A stretch of DNA of 64,000 nt from Hygrophila difformis (Eukaryota > Streptophyta > Magnoliopsida > Lamiales > Acanthaceae), in assembly GCA_030278955.1 (NCBI GenBank), contig JAOANR010000001.1:42000890-42064889 (forward strand). Direction: 5' to 3'. Of the stretch, positions 12,539 through 23,828 are shown piece by piece. The notes under the pieces are model-generated. The model was not told where the DNA came from. It did not search any database and saw nothing but the letters and a program-made list of their open reading frames with translations. The first letter of the stretch is position 1; the number at the start of each line of letters is the position of its first letter. Position numbers and translations under genes: made by a program.

Positions 12539-12991
12539 CTCCCTCCGTCCCAATATAAGTGGCCCCTTTCTTTTGGGCACGAGAATTTAGGTAGTGGGAT
12601 TTAGTAGTTAAAGTGGTGTAAGTAAATTTGACTAATTCATCCATCTAATTTATAATGGTTACATTTGACTTTTAACCATATTTATTATTTAACTTTGACT
12701 TAATGTTATCGTAATGATGTAGAAAGACAAAAATAGTCAAGTGTGATCTTGTTGGAATCGTCTAATCGTATAGTTTTAGAATATATATTTTATATAATTT
12801 TTATTTATACCCATTTTGAGATATTAATGGTTAAACATATATAGGGACTTTGTGCAGAAAGTACAATTGTCATTATTGTGGGGTTTTTAATCATGTTTAT
12901 GTTAATCTAATTTACTTAAAAGGGAAAGTGGCCACTTTTAATGGGACACCCCAAAAAGGAATAGTGGCCACTTTTAATGGGACGGAGAGAG
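12539..12991. mobile_element. Mariner/Stowaway-type MITE
   Basis: 453 bases with terminal inverted repeats CTCCCTCCGTCCCAATATAA and, at the other end reversed, CTCTCTCCGTCCCATTAAAA. It is flanked by TA. A second copy of the terminal motif (GTGGCCACTTTTAATGGGAC) lies about 45 bases inside the right end. It is inserted in the second copy of the local direct duplication. Confidence 0.8.
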
Positions 12992-13898
12992 TACAAAATA
13001 AAGATGTAACAAAAACTTTATGGGTTGATATCATATTTATTCTTTAAATATAATTTCAATATTTGTTATTACTCTTAACCAATACTCTATTAATTGAAAT
13101 TATAGTTGAAGAATATATTGTAAATTATTAATAAATACTTTATTGATTGATATTATATTCATTAATGAATAGTAAATATTTGATGAAACTATAGTCATTT
13201 TAATTTGTCAATGGATTCATTTACAAGAGTATTTCTTATATTTTTCTAATTTAATTTGGAAATGTATATTTTTATGAAATATCTAATATCTCAACGCTTT
13301 GGGATGAATTAATATCAATAATCAATTATCGAGTAAAATACAATTTCACGTATTTTTTTTGTCAATGTATGACATTAGAGTTGTGAGCAGAAAGATTTTT
13401 ATATTTGCTTTTTCATGTAATGCTAAATTACATGAAATACTAGTAAATATGCTTGAAAATAACCATGCCAGACAAAGAAAACTAGTAGTACAATCCATGG
13501 AAAATAACTAGTAAATAGAAGTATAATAATTATATATGTATAAAAATAATACTATATATTTAAATATATTGTACTTCATATTGGTAAGTGATCGATAGTA
13601 TATTGTGATATTCTATCACAATATTTAACTTATTAAATAAGTAAATTGGTCCAAAAGTATTGTGATCTACTCTATACGAATAAAATGAAATTCCTTCAAA
13701 GTTAATCAATACAGTACTACAAATTCCTTCAAAGTTCATTCATAGACAAATTCACATTACCAAAAGAAGCAAAAGAAATACAATGAGATGCTAGAAGTAA
13801 CCTTCATGGAATTTTCAAATTACATTACTCCCTAGTGTGAGTCAAAAAGGCCTAATGCGTATATTCCAATTGAACACCATTACTGTTTACTACTCCAA
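12992..13898. other. AT-rich spacer
   Basis: The first about 40 bases continue the duplicated segment interrupted by the MITE (GATGTAACAAAAACTTTATG). The rest is AT-rich, with no gene or element recognised, and leads into the 3' side of the B3 gene. Confidence 0.5.
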
Positions 13899-14950
13899 TT
13901 AAGGAGGTGCAGGAAAGATGTGCACATCCATTACAACATTGTTGGGCTTGTTTCTAATGAGTTCAAATGCACACACATCTCTCGTCTTAAGCTTATTTCC
14001 CATATAGAACTCATGCCACCCCTTCCTGAATCTGCATCTCGATGGACCCATTTTATAAACATATAGCATCACCGGCCATTCTCTTCTACTTGGATCTCTC
14101 AGAATCACCATTGTCTTTTCCCCCATATCATTCAACCTCCAAAACTTGCTCGGAATATTCTGAATAAACCAAAATCATTCAATTACAAGAAACACTTGCA
14201 TTTTATCTTTGATGGGCTAGCATTGAATTGGATCTAGAGGATAATTAGGCTCTCACCACAGGGGATGTCTTTTTCGCATGATAAGGCTGCATTGTGAGAA
14301 TGAAAAAGGGCTTCTTGCTTTTGAATGATGTCCCTTCTGCACACCCCTTCTCATGCTCTGTTTCTGAAAATATATTATTGGGTGGAATTAAACCAAATGT
14401 TTATACTTATGGATGTTTCCATGTAGTATATTTATAACTATGGAAACAAAGATTTACTCTTCTCGGATTCATCTGTTAGGTCTTTCTTTGGGTCACCCAA
14501 ATTGTAGTCTTTCTCACAGGCACTTGCGTCGAACACAAAAGCATTGAAACGAAAGTTGCCCGTGTGTTCAAACACTAATAAATCCCCAATGCTCAAGTCA
14601 TGGGCATATACAAAATCAGGCCATCCTTCTTTGAAGCAGATTAACCCTAATTCTTGGTTTCTGCACATTTTCATTTTCCATCTTCCTTTAGAGGTTTCGA
14701 CAACTGCCTCAACTGATGATCTTTCAAGTTTGAGCTTCTTGCAAAGTGCTGCTGGCAGATTCTGATTCATGGGAAAGTATGGGCAAATAAAAAGATGCAA
14801 AAAACGACATGCTTTGGATAATAAGAAAACTGGTTTTCAGTTAATTAGTTAGTTATTCCATATAGATGTAGTAGTACTCACCAGCGCCAGATGGAAACCA
14901 GGAATCATAATCTTGAAGAAACGCTCTCTTCCTGCGAGTTGCACCTCCAT
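13899..14950 (-). CDS. Two-domain B3 DNA-binding protein (REM-like)
   Basis: Four exons splice cleanly into 246 residues: 14950-14882, 14761-14458, 14363-14257 and 14159-13899, with GT donors and AG acceptors and phases 0, 1 and 0. The start is the ATG at 14950 (MEVQLAGRERFFKIMIPGFH), where the first B3 fold begins. B3 domain 1 covers residues about 8-95 (FFKIMIPGFH, LPAALCKKLKL, FKEGWPDFVYAHDLSIGDLL, VFEHTG). A charged linker follows. B3 domain 2 covers about 145-246 (KPFFILTM, NIPSKFWR, FRKGWHEFYMGNKLKTRDVC, AFEL), ending HIFPAPP. This layout fits the REM branch of plant B3 factors, nuclear proteins often tied to reproductive development. No frameshift or stop is seen, so it may be functional, although surrounded by transposons. 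Target genes cannot be inferred. Confidence 0.8.
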
Positions 14951-15254
14951 TTTCAGCTATACCAAAGACCCAAAAGCACCGCCTAAATATAGTAAGAAGT
15001 TCCATGGCAATTCTAAGGAGAGTTAAAAACAGAAAAATTTTAAAACTGGCTGGATGACTTATTGATTTTTTGTGTAAAATTAGACCAATATATGTACTCC
15101 AGGCTAGAAGTAGGGAGTAATAATTATTACTGCTGCCAAATCAACAAATGAAACGGCGACGGAAGCTGCAGCGATTGATATCCAGATTTCTATGAATTTG
15201 TAATCATTTAAATTTAAATTCGAATAGTCTCATTTGTAAATTACTCTTGTTATC
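14951..15254 (-). promoter_or_regulatory. Upstream region of the B3 gene
   Basis: Non-coding sequence before the B3 start codon. On the minus strand a CTATATTTAGG stretch about 30-40 bases before the ATG could serve as a core element or be leader. Nothing more specific is supported. Confidence 0.3.
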
Positions 15255-15430
15255 TTTTTTGCGTATACCGGGTCTGCTCAGGTCACTATGGATCCAAGAT
15301 AAATTGATCTAGGATCTCATGGGTATTAAAGAATTGTCTCTCTCAAGAAAAATTTTGCATACACAAATGCTCGAACCTGAGACATTTGCTCAAGCTGCCA
15401 GAGCCTCCTACCACTTGGGTTAACTCGAAC
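15255..15430 (-). mobile_element. tRNA-derived SINE candidate
   Basis: On the minus strand TTAACCCAAGTGGTAGGAGG resembles a Pol III A box. CAGGTTCGAGCATTT, about 45 bases later, resembles a B box. About 100 bases of unrelated body follow. This is the layout of plant tRNA-related SINEs. No clear tail or target duplication was identified, so the limits are approximate. Confidence 0.45.
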
Positions 15431-15704
15431 CCAACTAGATTATTTTCTTCCAAATATATACTTGTAATAAAGTCGAGTCAAAGTTCAATAATGAACCGTA
15501 TCCAAAAGTCAAACATGATAGTACGTTGTTAGTTGGATGGAGGGAGTATTATTTTATTTAATGAAAAGTATAAAAAGTAGGACGGAAATAGGAGTAAATC
15601 ATGTAATTTAAGTATATATATTTTACATAATTTTTTATTATAACTACCTCCGTCTTAATATATTGGTTACGGTCTTACGGATGATTTTTTGACGCTATTT
15701 ACTA
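15431..15704. repeat. Fragments of TA-flanked MITEs
   Basis: The right half of a MITE of the 16912-17170 family ends GTTGGATGGAGGGAG before TA at about 15548. A second partial terminus (CCTCCGTCTTAATATATTGG) lies at about 15646. No gene. Confidence 0.45.
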
Positions 15705-16196
15705 CTCCCTCCGTCCCGCGAATTGTGGCTCGTTTATTTTGGGCACGGTAATTTATGTGGTGAGGTGTGGTGAGATTTAGTGGTTAAAGTGATGTGGGTA
15801 TTTGTGTTTAAAATTTTAATGAATTTTGACTTTCTTTATTGTTTAACTTTGACAAAATACTATTGTAATGATTTAATTAGAGAAAAATATTCAAGTGTGG
15901 TCTTGTTAGAATCGTCTAGACGTCTAGATTTAGAATATATATTTTATATAATTTTTATTTGTACCAATTTTAAAATATGAAGAATTAAAGAAATGTAAGG
16001 GACTTTGTGTAGAAAAATAAAAGTGTATTGGGAGTTGTGCAGAATAGTAAAAGTGATTACTTTTAATGGGATTTAGAAACCATTAAGATTCTAATCATAT
16101 TTATATTAATTAAATTTATCTAAAAAAGGAAAGTGGCCACAATTCGTGGGACAGCCCAAAGAGGAATACGAGCCACAATTCGTGGGACGGAGGGAG
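15705..16196. mobile_element. Mariner/Stowaway-type MITE
   Basis: 492 bases flanked by TA on both sides. The terminal inverted repeats are CTCCCTCCGTCCCGCGAATT and, reversed from the right, CTCCCTCCGTCCCACGAATT. The right terminal motif is duplicated about 45 bases inside, as in the MITE at 12539. The open frame inside (15780-15980) has no similarity I recognise. Confidence 0.8.
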
Positions 16197-16435
16197 TATT
16201 TAACTTCGATTCGAATTTTTATCATAGCAGCAAGAAAAAACATAGTCATGTGAGATCTTGTTAGATTCGATTAATCTTGTAGTTTTAGACAATTAATTTT
16301 TTATAACTTTTCGTGGTACACAATTTAAGTTATTAACCATTAAAAAATATATATTGGCATACGTGTTGGATAGGTCCGTAACAAAATAGTGAGACGAAGG
16401 AAGTATTTTGAGATATTAACGGTTAAAAAAATGTA

Positions 16436-16700
16436 CTTCCTCTGTTCTTTTATAAATGCCACTTACCCACATTTCACGCAGTCCAATACACGTTTTTTAT
16501 CCTCAATAACTCAAATTGCATACAAGTGAAAATTATAAAAATTTGATATTCTAAATTTATACGATTAGACGAATCTAACAAAATCTCATTTGACTATATT
16601 TTATCTTATACTGTATAATTGTATTAAAAACTCAAATAAAAGTTACCCAATGAACAGTAACAAAACATGCAATGTGTCACTTATAAAAGAACCGATGAAG
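16436..16700. mobile_element. Mariner/Stowaway-type MITE
   Basis: 265 bases flanked by TA. The ends are CTTCCTCTGTTCTTTTATAA and, reversed, CTTCATCGGTTCTTTTATAA. The interior matches the family at 16912 and 4742 (AATTGCATACAAGTGAAAAT, GACTATATTTTATC). Confidence 0.7.
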
Positions 16701-16752
16701 TATTGGATTGTGCGCAAAAGTTAAAGAAGACAAGTTAAATGGGTCGGGAGAG

Positions 16753-16911
16753 TACTCCCTCCATTCCATTTGAAATGTCATTTTATTGTTGGACACATGA
16801 GTTAAGAGAAAGTTGATTTGTGAGTATATAATGATGTCCAGATAGTTGTTAGAGTAGAAAATTACTTTTATTTATAGAAAAAATATATTTATAATGAAAC
16901 ATTAAACAATA
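16753..16911. repeat. MITE terminus fragments
   Basis: A terminus reading inward CTCCCTCCATTCCATTTGAA starts directly after the right terminus of another MITE (GGGTCGGGAGAG plus TA at 16752). The partner ends are missing, so these are truncated copies. Confidence 0.4.
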
Positions 16912-17170
16912 CTCTCTCCGCCCATTTAACATGTCTTGTTTCATTTATGCACACAATCCAATGCACATTTTTAATCATTAATATATCAAAATATATACAA
17001 CAAAAAATTATGTAAAATATATATTCTAAAACTACATGATGTTACGATTTTAACAAGACCCAACTCGACTATTTTTTCAAATATATGTACTTGCAATAAG
17101 GTTGAATCAAAATTAAACAATGAACAGTGCCAAAAAGTCAAACATAACAACTAAAGTGAGAAGGAGAGAG
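16912..17170. mobile_element. Mariner/Stowaway-type MITE
   Basis: 259 bases flanked by TA, with ends CTCTCTCCGCCCATTTAACA and GTGAGAAGGAGAGAG. The interior is close to the copy at 4742-5002 (CAATCCAATGCACATTTTTA, ATCAAAATATATACAAC). Confidence 0.65.
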
Positions 17171-17641
17171 TAGTAATTATGACATTTTAGTTGGCAAAAA
17201 AGAGTATAAAAATGGCTCTTATACAGTAGATTTATAAATACTACTCGTATTCCCCAATTTAGTTTATAATTATATATACTTCCTCCATACAAATTAAAAA
17301 ATACACGGCATAATTTTAATGTTTGTATATACGTCCTCCACACTATTCTCAATGTTTATATTTTGACCCAGCTTTTAAACACATTTATATATTAAAAATA
17401 TTTATATAATCTAATAAGATTTTTTTTTGAACAATGCCTTATCGGCTGCTAAAAGAAAAAATAAAAGACAAAGACCGCAGGACAAATCCACACAATACTA
17501 TCAACAGACTAACGCCTAAGAACGCCATGTCCTGTTAAATCTCCTGAAGCAACGAGATTATCTCATGCCTATAATTTAACAATATATTTTTCTTTAATTT
17601 TTTACATTGCATAATTTTAATTATTTAATTATTGATCATTT
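17171..17641. other. AT-rich spacer with possible minus-strand retroposon tail
   Basis: At about 17421 a run of T is followed by GAACAATGCCTTATCGGCTG and about 120 bases of mixed composition ending near 17572. This is the usual look of a short minus-strand LINE 3' end. No open frame or target duplication was identified. The rest is AT-rich. Confidence 0.3.
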
Positions 17642-17790
17642 GGGGATGAGAACTTAGCTCAAGTGGTTAAGTTATTCTCGACTCCCAACGGAAGGTTGGA
17701 GATTCGATTTCCTACTGGCTTCCTATCCCTCGCTCTTTTATTCCCCTCGGATTCCACCACCCATTTCCTAGCCATTAAGAAAAAATAATA
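17642..17790 (+). mobile_element. tRNA-derived SINE candidate
   Basis: The sequence GATGAGAACTTAGCTCAAGTGG contains an A-box-like block, and GGAGATTCGATTTCC about 45 bases later resembles a B box. A pyrimidine-rich body and a short A-rich tail near 17785 follow. There is no tRNA cloverleaf or anticodon arm, so it is a SINE, not a tRNA gene. Confidence 0.55.
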
Positions 17791-18429
17791 ATTTATTATT
17801 CAAATATATATAAATATATGTTGAATTATGTATAGTAAAAAGGTTTTGTTAGAGCACGAGGCGATGAGGTGACAATATTTAGCAGGCATGAATTAATTCA
17901 TTGCCTTCCGAAAGTATTAAGTCGATAAATATTGCTAGATAAGATGGAGCAATTGTCACGATATATACACCCCCTCAGTTTATTTTGACCACTACTTCCA
18001 CTTCTTCTTCTATTTTTTTTTTTTTCAATACAACTATATGTGTTTAATGTATTTCCTCCATTTTCTAAAGATGGCTATATTTGTGAATACGACACTATTC
18101 AGACAAATATTTTCAATTAAAGTTTTATCATAGTAATTCAAGTTAAAATATAGCTAAATAAGATCTTGTTATATTCGTCTCGTCTTATAGTTTTTAAATA
18201 TCGAACTTTTTAGAATTACTTGTACCGAACTTAAGTTATTAATAATTTAAAATGTGAATTGGACTGCGTGATGTGGGTCGGTTCGTAAAAAAAAGGATAT
18301 TATTTAACGATTAACGTCTCAAAAGGTATATAAATAAAAATTGGAGTATAATATATTGTAAATTTATGAGATTAGACGAATATAATAAAACCCAACTGGA
18401 TAATTTTTATATTATATACTTGCAATGCA
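17791..18429. other. AT-rich spacer with MITE-like fragments
   Basis: Includes a degenerate MITE body at about 18045-18300 (GTATTTCCTCCATTTTC to GTGGGTCGGTTCG). No gene recognised. Confidence 0.4.
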
Positions 18430-18729
18430 ATGAAATATAAAACCCAAGCATTGAACATGATGATCTATGAGATTCATCAGCTTAGGGCCGAGATCAAGCA
18501 GAGGGAAGATAGTACACAGACACAGATTGCACGGCTTTCTTCCAGACTTGAGCACTTCATGTCTGAGACGTTAGCTGATCGATATGTTCCTCCTAATGGC
18601 CTGAGCTCTAGAGATGGTGATGGTGATACCGGAGTAGCTGGAGCAGCTAGGACAGCTAAAGCAACTGATTCGATTGGATCTTTTGATACTACCCGAGATA
18701 TAGATGAGATGGAGCGGACTACTGATTAG
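18430..18729 (+). CDS. Hypothetical 99-residue coiled-coil-like ORF
   Basis: I do not recognise this frame. It is better balanced in codon use than the surrounding AT-rich DNA. Residues about 8-45 (MMIYEIHQLRAEIKQREDST, then QTQIARLSSRLEHFM) have heptad-like hydrophobic spacing that would suit a coiled coil. The acidic tail ends DTTRDIDEMERTTD. The reading frame before the first ATG is AT-rich and unlikely to be coding. It could be the last exon of a transposon or host gene. A second exon-like fragment follows at 19073 (MPTKKQGDSHDDEVKFKVLN). No function is proposed. Confidence 0.3.
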   Translation: MKYKTQALNMMIYEIHQLRAEIKQREDSTQTQIARLSSRLEHFMSETLADRYVPPNGLSSRDGDGDTGVAGAARTAKATDSIGSFDTTRDIDEMERTTD

Positions 18730-19611
18730 TTCTAGAGTCTAGCTAGCTAGGACTTGATTTATTTTGCTAAATTGGCTATAGAATCATGATTAGATTTATT
18801 TCGCTAGTTATTTTGCTTAATTTAAGTTGTCATTTTCATGTAAATCCTGCATTAGAACTTATGATGTTTTGTTTTTTGTGAGTTTATAAATTTTAATATT
18901 TATTAAATCTGTACATAAATGTTAAAAGTGGCTCAAAATTGCTATTAAAATATTAAAATGTGAATTAGGATGGTATTTTATTGTTCTAATAACTTTGGAA
19001 TTCACCGTTTGCACTAACAATCATATTTGTTTTGAGTGAATGCTATATAAACATAGTAGAAGCAGGATATGCCAACGAAGAAGCAAGGTGACAGCCATGA
19101 TGATGAAGTGAAATTTAAAGTTCTAAATACTCCAGGTGTGATCTTTTCATGTTTTAAGTTCACTAATTTGCATGATATAATTTGGTAAGAGCTTAGTTAT
19201 GTTTCAATATTTTATTATACTTTGAATAAATGTGGTAAATGGATTATGTTGGATATATTAATCATCTTAGATTTACAGTGTATTTTCACAGTTGTGCTAT
19301 TAATTAAATTATCACATCACTGCCAATCTGGAGAAAACCAAAATAAGTCTAAATGTTCTGCTTAGATCCGATTTTACAACTTAATGAGCATTATGTTTCT
19401 TAGTTTAAAGTCCTAGACTTTGTTAAATTGTCATGTTAGTTGTTCGAACTTTGGTGACAATTCTATTTATTTTGCATACGGCTTTTGATTAATTAGACTG
19501 GTTTACTTGTTATGTGGAGAATTATCATTATTTATATATAAATATGCTCGTTTCATGTCTCCTTAAATGCTTAATTATAAATAAATTCAGAGTAAAACCT
19601 CTATATATATA
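18730..19611. other. Spacer up to the Helitron end
   Basis: AT-rich, with a possible small exon at 19073-19135 followed by GTGTGATC. No other gene or element recognised. Confidence 0.4.
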
Positions 19612-19645
19612 CTAGAATTCGTAAGCCGCGCGCTACGCTGCGCGG
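19612..19645 (-). repeat. Helitron 3' terminal hairpin and CTAG end
   Basis: Stem 19626-19631 with 19640-19645, loop of 8 bases, then a 10-base spacer and CTAG. No terminal inverted repeat or target duplication is expected for this class. Confidence 0.6.
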
Positions 19646-21639
19646 TCCGACTAGTGGATTTTATCACTGCTTTGTAAAGTTGAATTGAAAATAATTTGTA
19701 CTGAATGTATGAGAAAAACTTTCATTCTTGATTCTTAGTATATTACATATTTCCATGTATTTAATGAACAAAATAAGTAACTAAGTAATAGGAAAGATGG
19801 AAGTGTGGAACACCATATAAGGCCAAAAAGTAATAGGTGTTTATATGATAAACATCAAAAAGGGAAAAAAAAAAAAAAAAAAAAAAAAAAAAGACCACTG
19901 CACGCAGCTGAGGCATAAGTACTGCGAATCCAGTTTTTAAATCTTCTCGTGTTCCTCGGAAGACATAACTCATGGCTTCCAAAACAATGTAATAGCCCTA
20001 CATGAACAAATCATGTTTAGCAAAAGTATCAGTGTCCACACCCCAAATGATAAAATATCTCTTCTATACAAGCAGACAATTAGTCAACTCTGGGTAAACT
20101 TTGACTCTTTGATTTATTTTTTTGACAGTTGGTTTTTCGTAGACATAGGATGCATGTCGAGAATGGAGAGAGATTGTTGCTCAAAATAGTTTCTTTTTTT
20201 TTTTAAAAAAAAAAAAAGGAAAAACCCAATGAAAAGCATTGGAACTTCCATTTATAGCTAAACTACAAAGTCAAGCAATTCAAACAAATTAGATAGATCA
20301 TCAGCTCTCTTTCTATCGCATTTAAAGAAATCGATGAAAATAAAACATAAGAATAATTAGGATGCAAGTGTGAGGCAAAGCTTAGCATATAAAGCGACGG
20401 ATCTTACTTTCTATCAAAAAATCTCCACCAACAGGTAGGAGACATAAATGGAGGGCATAAGAAGAAGACCTACGAAACGCACAAAACGAATGCGTTCATA
20501 AAAAAATTATGAAAACAAAATTGCTTAAAACAACAAGCAATACCTTGTGAAAACCCAATCGGTGTGGCCAAGACGCAGGCCTGCGACCTGCTCACCTGCT
20601 CAGGAATTGCAATGGTACCTGTCAAAATCTCTACGAACCCAACGGAACGGGAGGCAGCGACAACAAGTGTCGAAGTGTGCCGGCTGTCAGCAGCAACATG
20701 TATTGACATCGCGAAATACTACTTTTTATTTGTCTATTTCTCTATCAAATGCCTTTTACACCTATGATTATGAGGAATATAATTTTCAGTGCATCATATA
20801 GACTTCTAGATCAATTTTTTGGGTTTGGCCTCACATCCTGGAAAAATAAACCAGAAACACAAATCAAGATCAAAGAAAAGACATCCACTACTTATTTTGG
20901 CATGGTCTACAATAACAGTACCAAACTCAAACAAACTTCCAAAGTACATCAAAAGACCATCATAATATTTTGCAGCAAGTGTCAAAGGCATAAATAAGCG
21001 ACCTGTTCAGGCCGCTCATTTTCTGTTGGTCTTGTACGCTTCTGATGGACTGCGTGTTTGCGCTGCTTCAATACTGTATTCATTCGCCCAATCCGGTCAG
21101 GCACAATGAAGATGCACTAGTTGTGTATCAGGTAATTCTACAAAACAAAGTGGAAATAAATAAACAAGATTAAAGATGAATCTTACATTGTACACCATCC
21201 AGGAGCATTCCGGAAAACATTAGATACTACTTTTCCGATGTATTGTTTTTCCGATTTATCATATTTGCACCTACATTGTTATTACTGCTAGCACTAGACT
21301 GCTGCCCAAACTCCCTGAGCAAACACATGGTAAAATCAGAAGGTGTCAAACCTTCATTTCTATATGCCTTCACAGAGGACACCAAAGCGTTTGTAATCTC
21401 AAGAAAACTTCCGCATCAGCAACTTGCTCATGTGGCTTTTGAATTGATAGAAAAATAAAACAAAAACAAGAAGCGTAAGACAATATGCAAGTAAACACAG
21501 TGCTTTGGCAACCAAATACATATAAATCACATAAAGAAAATAACATCACCATTACTCATAAGGAAGAATAAATCCACCATGAAACTAAGTTTATGAATCT
21601 TCTAGGATGAATAACAGTAAAAATATGAAGCGATTACAG
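19646..21639 (-). pseudogene. Exon-like gene fragments of unknown identity in the Helitron
   Basis: On the minus strand, 21417-21240 in one frame encodes ITNALVSSVKAYRNEGLTPS followed by DFTMCLLREFGQQSSASSNN, with normal amino-acid composition. Segments near 20991-20870 (PLTLAAKYYDGLLMYFGSLF) and 20709-20540 (MSIHVAADSRHTSTLVVAAS) are also exon-like. I recognise none of these and they do not join into one frame. A pure A run of about 29 bases lies at 19864-19892. These are probably captured fragments located 3' of the SCC3-like exons. Confidence 0.35.
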
Positions 21640-22786
21640 TTCTTCAGTTCTATTGCAGATTTTAATTTGGTAAGCAATTCATCTTCAAGCTCTTTTATGT
21701 GGTTTTGAGCAAAGTCTTGCAACTCCCCTTGGCTCTCGGTAGAACAAAAATATAGTTGCTTTCACACAAGATCTCAAAGCATCCTTATCCTCTTGCTTAA
21801 AACACACCTCTCTAATAAGCTTAAGAATGGCCTTTAAGTTCTGGGGAAAAGCCGCATGAGTTCAGAGCATTTATTTTAAGGTATGTGGAGAATATACATA
21901 TCTAAGCAAGTTAATGAACCCACCTGTTCTTGCCTTTTAAGTGAATAAAGCTCAAGATTCATATAAGTGATAAGTTCAACTAAAGGAGCTTCTTTGCCGT
22001 TGTCAGACATAAATTTACGAAGAAGCTGAGGATATGCCTTCATCATTGCGACTGTGATGTTACACCTGTTATTTTCAAACATTTCCTGGTAACTGAAAAG
22101 AAAAAAGAACTATCTTAAATGAATGTGCAGAAAATTAATCTTTTCAACCAATAAAGGTGGGAAAAAGATTACTCAATCTTGAAGCTAAAATGCAACTCAA
22201 ACAGAAAAGAGCATTAATGAAACTGAAGGGATACAGCTGAAACTCTACTCACATTTTGAGCTTTGCTCTGATGTGGGTTTATGGTATCAATGGCAGGTAC
22301 TACTCTTTCTCCTACTGCCTTTCTCACTGATGCAAAGAGGGGCCTGATCAGGTTTGTAGCATCCGCATCATCAAGCTCAGTCGATGGATTATCTTCAAAA
22401 AGCATACAGATGATTCATTTCCAATCCTGCAAACAAGGTTATTTGAAAAGAAAAATCATGTTAATACACAGAAAGACAAATTATGTAAATTCCAGACAAC
22501 AATTGCAAGAAAGGTTTATGAAATCTCAGTTCAACTCAGGATGAAAATTTCAATCTACAGCCATATAAATCATTTGACTTTTAACTGTATGTAAACTTGT
22601 ATAGGAAGAATGAATTCAAATCAGGTTTCCGGCAATGAATAAAAGATTTGAAGGCAACACAAGTTAAAAATGACATTAACCAGACATCATCAATGATATA
22701 TGAACTCAGGATCGGATCAGTTGAAAATTCTATTAATATTTGCAGCATTCTACTGATATGGACAGCTATAGGATCACTACCACTGC
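21640..22786 (-). pseudogene. SCC3: Cohesin subunit SCC3/STAG-like pseudogene fragment
   Basis: Four consecutive minus-strand exons match the central region of plant sister-chromatid cohesion protein 3, a subunit of the nuclear cohesin ring. They are 22786-22680 (HISRMLQILIEFSTDPILSS, YIIDDVW), 22426-22253 (LFEDNPSTELDDADATNLIR, VRKAVGERVVPA), 22085-21924 (AYPQLLRKFMSDNGKEAPLV, MNLELYSLKRQEQ) and 21840 to about 21640 (NLKAILKLIREVCFKQEDKD, then TESQGELQDFAQ in another frame). Introns remain, so this was copied as DNA, not retroposed. Damage: a TGA stop at 22415-22417 in the second exon, a frame change near 21745-21757 in the fourth, and loss of the normal donor after the first. The N-terminal two-fifths and the C-terminus are absent. 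It lies inside the Helitron, upstream of unidentified fragments. Confidence 0.75.
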
Positions 22787-23296
22787 CTGGGAAAATGAAA
22801 AGAAGCATCTTAACAAAAAACACATGTGCCTTAAAGAGACAGGTCCATCCTCTCTAAAAGGAAACCTGTTGAGCGACACAGACGAACTATTAACCAAAAA
22901 TAAACAATCCTTCAAATTTAGTGCCAAAATTTTCCGAAACCGATTTTAACAGAAGAAGCGGGACAAAAAGGCAATGTTACAACAATAATAAGATGAATGA
23001 AGCACAAATTCTGAGTGGAAGCAGATGAAACTAACGGGAAAAGTCTAAATTGCCCAGCAAAGATCAATAAGCTTCCCGAGAAACATAAGTGTTTTTGAAC
23101 ATGAAACGTGAAAGCCATAAACAAAATGAAAATGGACATTCATCATTAATTTATTCAATCTTAATCAATTAAGTCTTCTCTGAATTATATTTCAAAATCA
23201 AAGTTTCAAAACCACTATACATTCACACAACAGAAAAGTGAAATGTAAGTGGAATGGAAAGGAATTTTAATTTGCACTATTCTTTACCTTAGTTAC
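22787..23296. other. Intron-like spacer between Helitron cargo exons
   Basis: AT-rich sequence with no recognised coding signal, between the SCC3-like exons and the exon at 23297. Confidence 0.4.
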
Positions 23297-23373
23297 TCAC
23301 GAAGGCAAACGGCCGCGGCGGATTTAACACTCTCCAGAACACTCAGTGTCGTAGATTCGCCGCCTGTCGACTC
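23297..23373 (-). pseudogene. Small exon-like segment in Helitron cargo
   Basis: A 77-base segment with TTGTAG acceptor and GTAACT donor on the minus strand. It could encode ESTGGESTTLSVLESVKSAA followed by AVCLRE. It is GC-richer than its flanks. Not recognised as any family, and not part of the SCC3 region seen downstream. Confidence 0.35.
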
Positions 23374-23828
23374 CTACAACAGAGAACCGTCCCCAAAATT
23401 AAAACCAACCAAACCAAAATTGGAAATGTGAAGATTACCAAAAAAAAATTCTCCAATACCTAACCCTCGTAAATTAACAATTTCACTACAAATCAACAAA
23501 GAATAGACCAAGCCACATCATAAAATTGCATCACCCGCAACCCAAAACCGAGAATGATGAAGCCCAAAGGCCCGAGGCATTTACTCCAAAAACGAAGTAG
23601 CCCAAGCACTGAAAATAAAGGCACTACCAATTGAGAGCAGCAGAAATGTTGAGGGGATCATTCATCCCACGGCTGAAATTGTCAAATTGAGCTATATAAT
23701 TTCCACTAAATTGTTAAACAAATTTTGAAATCATTCATCCCACAAAGTCGAGCGCGAGACAGGGGAAAAATGCAAGCAGAAACCAAGAAGTGAAAAGGGG
23801 AGAAACAAAGCAATGGCGAAGAAATTAC

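Noticed and set aside
20167..20225. Possible Helitron or LINE boundary at the T/A-rich run
   Set aside because: Only a homopolymer pair; no matching terminus or duplication nearby.
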